Positions 59,625 through 64,000 of a stretch of 64,000 nt of DNA are shown piece by piece. This DNA is from Sipunculus nudus (lineage: Eukaryota > Annelida > Sipuncula > Golfingiida > Sipunculidae). The notes under the pieces are model-generated. The model was not told the origin of the DNA and ran no database searches. It saw nothing but the letters and a program-made list of their open reading frames with translations. The first letter of the stretch is position 1; each line of letters opens with the position of its first letter. A program made the position numbers and the translations under genes. The DNA lies in contig CM049311.1 in NCBI GenBank assembly GCA_026874595.1, positions 9,880,676 through 9,944,675 on the forward strand, in the 5' to 3' direction.

Positions 59625-59786
59625 AATATTAAATTATATGAGTTCATAAATATGCGTATAAGATGCAAAAATATGCTTATTGATGAAAGGTTTAATATGG
59701 GTCAAAATGGATATTGTGTAAACTTGTAAAGTAAAATTACAAACTCATGTTGTTAACAATGTCATTATTCAACAAACTCATGTGTA
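59326..59786. other. Intergenic or intron, CA microsatellite
   Basis: Only a (CA)n run at 59590-59622 is recognisable. Confidence 0.5.
59590..59622. repeat. (CA)n microsatellite
   Basis: About 16 CA units. Confidence 0.95.
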
Positions 59787-60702
59787 TCTAATACTAATAA
59801 AAGGAATTCAGTTCACGTTTGTTCGCGGTGTTCTCTAAAACCGCGTTGTGTACAATATTGTGCCATACATCATTTTAAAGGTTATTATCCCCGCAGTGAC
59901 ATAGGTGATATGAAAATAAATAATTTTTTTATTTAAATTACATATAATTTTGAGTGATTTTTCCCTTTTTTTTTAACCGAGCACAGCCGAATTGCCTTCG
60001 GCAATCACCGGAATGCGTGCAACGCGGTCACTTAACCTCTAACACTAAGGACTATTGTTCATATGAATAACGCTTGCTTTCAATGAGGGATTTGACCCAT
60101 GTGCGTGGTCGGTAAAAGAGAAAAACACATGTTTCTCGCTTTATGAAATGGAGAGTTCAACCCAGGAGGATTAATGACAAAACCTAATTCAAGGTCCCAA
60201 ATTCAGGAACAGGGCTAGGGTGGTGTCGGGGGTCTGAAAATGGGATACGGACCCACTCCTTGGAGTCTCGCTGGGTCCGCTTCTGCTACTTACGATGTAT
60301 GTATATTTCTGTTTCCTTCTTCAGGAACAGTTTCCTTGCAAAGTACATTTAATTAATCTAATGTGTTCTTCACATCAACCTATTCTTTATACGTCCAACG
60401 ATAGAAACCAGTCAAATATCAACAAAACACTGTATGCCTCCGCATCTCATTCCAGTTCACAATATAAACCATCACTGACCAGGTCTTTAAGGTATACATA
60501 CCGGGATATGATTTTTGCTACGAGCACAATGCCACAAAATAACAGTAAAAATTATTTGTACATATTGTATTCCGAGAGTATCCCACTAAAAATCTATATT
60601 TTCTTTTAACTTTTATAATAAAAAATGAGCCAACCTTCAATATCTCAGTAAATATTTCCCAAACCGCGGTGAAAAGCCCGGTATACCGGGTTTATCAGCT
60701 AG
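59787..60702 (+). mobile_element. Helitron-like non-autonomous element
   Basis: Starts TCTAATACTAATAAAAG directly after an A and ends CTAG directly before a T, the A|T insertion and TC...CTRR termini of Helitrons. Eight nt before CTAG lies the perfect palindrome CCCGGTATACCGGG (60677-60690), the expected 3' hairpin. There are no terminal inverted repeats. The 916-bp interior has no Rep/helicase coding sequence and includes a piece (about 60150-60285) of a repeat also present at 29.7 kb. Confidence 0.8.
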
Positions 60703-60721
60703 TATATATATATATATATAA

Positions 60722-60766
<45 letters not shown>
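60703..60766. repeat. (TA)n microsatellite
   Basis: TA run immediately next to the Helitron-like 3' end. Confidence 0.93.
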
Positions 60767-60768
<2 letters not shown>

Positions 60769-61093
60769 TTCAGAAATATGTGAATTAGATGCAAAATATG
60801 CTTATTAAGAGGTCTAATTAAATCATTACCTTTAATTTTGCCCAACTTCTACTATTGCACATTTTGTTCCTGTACATACATTTTTTTATTTTCACATGAA
60901 AGATAGATAAGATTTCAAGTTAAAATAATTTGTAATATAATCTGAAATTTGAAATGAATTGGTAAAAAAAGGGTAGTTTTTATTCGTTTTCATGCATACA
61001 CTATGTCAAGTGTTGTGCATATCAAGCCAACCCATTACATTTTACAGTGGTCTGCAGTATGTGATGCAGCCCTCACCTCTATGGGTACAGTTA

Positions 61094-62617
61094 CCGTATT
61101 TCCTCGAATAGACGCCCGGGCGTTTATTTTTTTCAAACCCTGCTTTGACCTGGCGTCTTAACAAGGCTGGCTTCTATTTAAGGCTGGCTTTATTAAAATA
61201 TACATAACAGACAAACTAAAAAAAATAAAACACGCCGAAACAATAAAACCCGCCGGTCACTACTTAGGGACACAATTGAAAACATCACTGGTACACGGAT
61301 TGTGTTTACGAAATTTCCTTAGATACCATAGGGATATGGGACACGCACAATCTCCACTCTCACGCACGATAATAAGAATTAACGGGAAATCACAGCGAGA
61401 GATTGCAGTTGTCCACAAAAATCTGTCCGCGCGGGCCTCTCGAAACCATGTACCCAGGTGTTTCGTGTGGCTGTTCCATTTATTTTACACCGCGTGTTGT
61501 TGGTAACATTGTTTCTCTCAGAACACGGGTGGCTCTCCCATGAACTGTTCCCTGCGTACAACTGGTAACATTGGTTCCATCGAAATACGGGGGGTTGATA
61601 CTTTTAACGGCACAGCGTATAATTCATTTCATGACACTTTCCTCCCGTCATTAATTCAACTGATTCAACTCGACACAACGTATTCAAGCGTTTCTGACCT
61701 GGTTTATACTAAACACGGGTGGCTCTTCCATTAACTGTGCACCGTGGACAACTGGTAATATTGGTTCCATCGAAAAACGGGGGGATGGTACTTATAACGG
61801 CACGACGTAATTCGTTTCCATGACACTTTCTGTCCGACTTTTAACTGATTCAGCTTGCCACAGCGTATTGAAGCGTTTCCGACCTGGTATATACTGGTAT
61901 GTGACATTTACTGCCGGGAATATTTCTGAATATATTGTTGTGGACAAATACTATTTTCAACTTTAAAGTTTATCTCAGAAGCGTGGTTTTGGTAACAGGG
62001 GCAACGCACTTAAAAGCGCTTCACAAATGAACGCAAGGAGCGTAATTTGGCTTGACAGTAGCTACAAATTGTACCGCTTGACACCATCATTTTGTGTCTT
62101 CATGCTACACAAGAAATATGTGCCAAAACGTTCTGTTCAACCAACTGTGAGGTATACTTTTACCGCTTGTATCAGGCGGTACTATTTTTACCTAGCTTGA
62201 CAGCAGTGATAGTGTTAGCTTCTCACTGACCTGCTGACCTTTTTGTGTAGCGTTTATTAGGATCTTGATCGGCTTTAATCATAAGGACGAATTGGGAATA
62301 TTTGGTGTCCCTCATGCATGGAAACAGGCATTCACGTAAGATAAAAAAAAATATTTACAGAAGAATAAAATATCAATAAAACACAAATCGAAATCCATAC
62401 AACAATCTATGGTTAATTTGACCAGTAAATGCACCAATTTTAGTGAAGTGAAAAGACATCTGGCGGCAAACATGGAAACTACTCTGACACCTGGCCTGTG
62501 AACAAGACCGGCGTCTATTTAAAGCCGGCGTTTTTATTTCTGGGACACTGTTTTACCCCTGCGACTAAACAAGGCAGGCGATTATTTAAGGCCCGGCGTC
62601 TGATCAAGGAAATATGG
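61094..62617. mobile_element. TA-flanked TIR element (1.5 kb)
   Basis: The left end CCGTATTTCCTCGAATAGAC and right end (read inward) CCATATTTCCTTGATCAGAC form inverted repeats of about 23 bp or more, flanked by TA (61092-61093, 62618-62619). GGCGTCT..AAGGC.GGC..ATTTAAGGC.GGC motifs extend the subterminal symmetry. The interior contains a tandem duplication of about 190 bp (61522-61711 and 61711-61893: AACACGGGTGGCTCTNCCAT .. GGTTCCATCGAAA). No transposase frame is visible. Confidence 0.8.
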
Positions 62618-62772
62618 TACTTTAATTTTCAAAGCTTGTGCACATTAGGATTAAATCTTCTATAATCTGCAATTTGAAAGCAATAGGTTACTGTTAAAAA
62701 TTGTAGCTTTTATTCAAGTTTTCAACTTCCATGTCAAGTATTGTTTACATCAGTCCATCCCAGTCCACTAGT

Positions 62773-62776
<4 letters not shown>

Positions 62777-62822
<46 letters not shown>
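62777..62822. repeat. (AG)n microsatellite
   Basis: About 23 AG units. Confidence 0.95.
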
Positions 62823-62824
<2 letters not shown>

Positions 62825-62960
62825 GCAGCCCTAGCCTCCACAACCTATTACATAACTCAGCTTTACTCCTGGCTCCCTTAGCCCAGCTCAGCCAGGTTCC
62901 CCTCAGTTGCACATTTTGTGCCTGAAAGAGCTATTGATTTTATTTCATCGGATTTACATA

Positions 62961-63144
62961 CAGTGAAACTTTGTTGTGTGGAACTCACTTAAGTTAAATA
63001 CCCTGCTTATGTTGAAGTTACATACTCAATATTACGGACAACTCTAGTTAAATTATTACCAAATAAAACCTGCTTGTGTCGAACCTCGGATGTGTCAAAG
63101 CATTCTGAGGGTCCCTTTGACTTCTACACAATGAGGTTTCACTG
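62961..63144. mobile_element. pogo/Tigger-like MITE
   Basis: 184 bp with inverted ends CAGTGAAACTTTGTTGTGTG and (inward) CAGTGAAACCTCATTGTGTA, flanked by TA on both sides. The CAGTGAAACC-type terminus is characteristic of pogo/Tigger elements. No coding capacity. Confidence 0.8.
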
Positions 63145-63156
63145 TATATGGATTTA

Positions 63157-64000
63157 ACCCTTTGAACCCTAGCGGCCGGTAAACCGGCCGTTTCTTGAAA
63201 GTGCATATACCCGGGCGGCCGGTATACCGGCCACAGTCATGTGCGTTTTGATTACATACGTAACGGTGTCACGACCTTCACCTTCACCCATAACTAGGCC
63301 GTGGTATGTTAGCCAATCAGGGAGAGCTTTATTCAAAGTTAGGTCAACAGGGAATTTCAACCAATCACAGCGTGTTTAATCCAATGTTAGGCCGCCCAAG
63401 GTCGATTGAAGTGCACGTGTCCTCGCGCGGCTTCGTGAACATTTTTTCGCCCATCACAATGGCCCAGAAAAGGAAATTTTCGACAGAAGAAGTTTTAGAT
63501 GCAGTGTTGGATAGCACAGAGGAGGACATGGATGACTCTGATTATCAGTTCAGTGATTTTGAGTCAGAAAGTGGCACGGATATCGATGACAGTCACTGTG
63601 TAAACAATCGTGTTCAGCACAATCAAACATGCTGTGCAGATTTACCCACGCATAATTAGCCGTTTCAAACTTCTACCACTAGGCGGCGTGCATGTTGGCG
63701 AAGATCGCTTCAGTGTTAGAATGAGTATTTATCTTAATTAATTAAAATTTTTTTCATCAAACTGTTACATTTAATGATGTCCTGAGTGGTTATTTACATG
63801 AAATGACCAGTAAGAGATCGTTACTAGCGAAAAAGAGTGAAGAATTCAACCCTTGTTCATGACGCCGCTTCATGTCAGAGTTGGCATGTCAGCATCAACA
63901 AGCTTCATTTCACTGATTAAAAGCAGCCAATCCCGGTCACATCAGGAGAAAAAGTATAAATAATCGTATTCTACAAGTGTTGTCCTTCACACTAGTATAT
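63157..64000 (+). mobile_element. piggyBac-like element, 5' end, truncated by window
   Basis: A TTAA target (63153-63156) is followed by CCCTTTGAACCCTAG, as expected for piggyBac-type termini (TTAA then CCC). Subterminally lie two near-identical palindromes, CGGCCGGTAAACCGGCCG (63173-63190) and GGCCGGTATACCGGCC (63217-63232). The ORF at 63459 encodes an acidic N-terminus typical of the transposases. The right end lies outside the window. Confidence 0.75.
63459..63659 (+). CDS. piggyBac-transposase-like N-terminal region (partial)
   Basis: MAQKRKFSTEEVLDAVLDST leads into an acidic Asp/Glu/Ser-rich stretch (EEDMDDSDYQFSDFESESG), the usual disordered start of piggyBac transposases. The ATG at 63459 follows CCCATCACA and begins the typical basic-then-acidic pattern; an upstream in-frame ATG (63306) would add repeat-derived sequence. 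The frame stops after 66 codons (DLPTHN-stop), far short of the roughly 500-600 residues of the family. Either an intron follows, the copy is broken, or it is a deletion derivative. The DDD catalytic domain is not in the window. Confidence 0.68.
   Translation: MAQKRKFSTEEVLDAVLDSTEEDMDDSDYQFSDFESESGTDIDDSHCVNNRVQHNQTCCADLPTHN

Noticed and set aside
1-64000. tRNA, rRNA or tRNA-derived SINE genes
   Set aside because: I found no convincing cloverleaf or A/B-box pair by eye; a tRNAscan-SE or Infernal run would be decisive.

Overview
This window is AT-rich, intron-rich animal DNA. GT-AG introns, widely spaced tiny exons, many microsatellites, a non-LTR retrotransposon and many non-autonomous DNA elements exclude a prokaryote. 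The dispersed repeats (elements opening TTTTTAGCTCAGCTGA followed by GTCC-rich tracts, AGGTCAAAGGTCAAGGTCA arrays, CGACGACGACG tails) resemble those I know from molluscs, so a bivalve or related lophotrochozoan is my best guess (inference).

Genes. (1) On the minus strand from 12.07 kb leftward past the window edge is the 5' part of a cell-surface receptor-like gene. Exon 1 (12033-12065) and the start of exon 2 (10068-10113) form a signal peptide split by a phase-0 intron. Two 42-nt Thr/Ser/Pro-rich exons follow (5546-5587, 4757-4798), then four tandem fibronectin type III exons (3954-4226, 3279-3554, 1955-2230, 1246-1521). From exon 2 onward every junction is phase 1 and the exons join in frame. 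Signal peptide, mucin-like symmetric mini-exons and an FN3 array recall receptor tyrosine phosphatases of the CD45/PTPRB/PTPRJ kind, but no phosphatase domain lies in the window. (2) Head-to-head with exon 1, a homologous first exon lies on the plus strand (13084-13116). The homology extends into the 5' leader and a TATA-like box, so the two form a divergent paralogous pair about 1 kb apart. (3) A second plus-strand gene starts with a signal-peptide exon (18640-18687). It probably joins a Thr/Pro-rich mucin-like exon at 53152-53341, in the same phase-0 then phase-1 pattern, across a 34-kb intron.

That intron and the right flank are filled with mobile DNA. It includes an uninterrupted 969-codon LINE ORF (minus strand, 21548-24457), hAT-like elements with 8-bp target duplications (26022-26907, 27794-28783, 37405-37777), a TA-flanked TIR element (44688-45508), GTCC/AGGTCA-rich composite elements (29.9-31.7, 34.6-37.2, 45.8-49.2, 53.4-58.0 kb) and tandem-repeat elements (43.3-44.0, 58.3-59.3 kb). 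The last 4.3 kb contains a Helitron-like element (59787-60702), a TA-flanked TIR element (61094-62617), a pogo/Tigger-like MITE (62961-63144) and the 5' end of a piggyBac-like element running off the window (63157 onward). In the left part, a 2.2-kb TIR element (7434-9649) has inserted into an older repeat, itself inside intron 2 of the minus-strand receptor gene.
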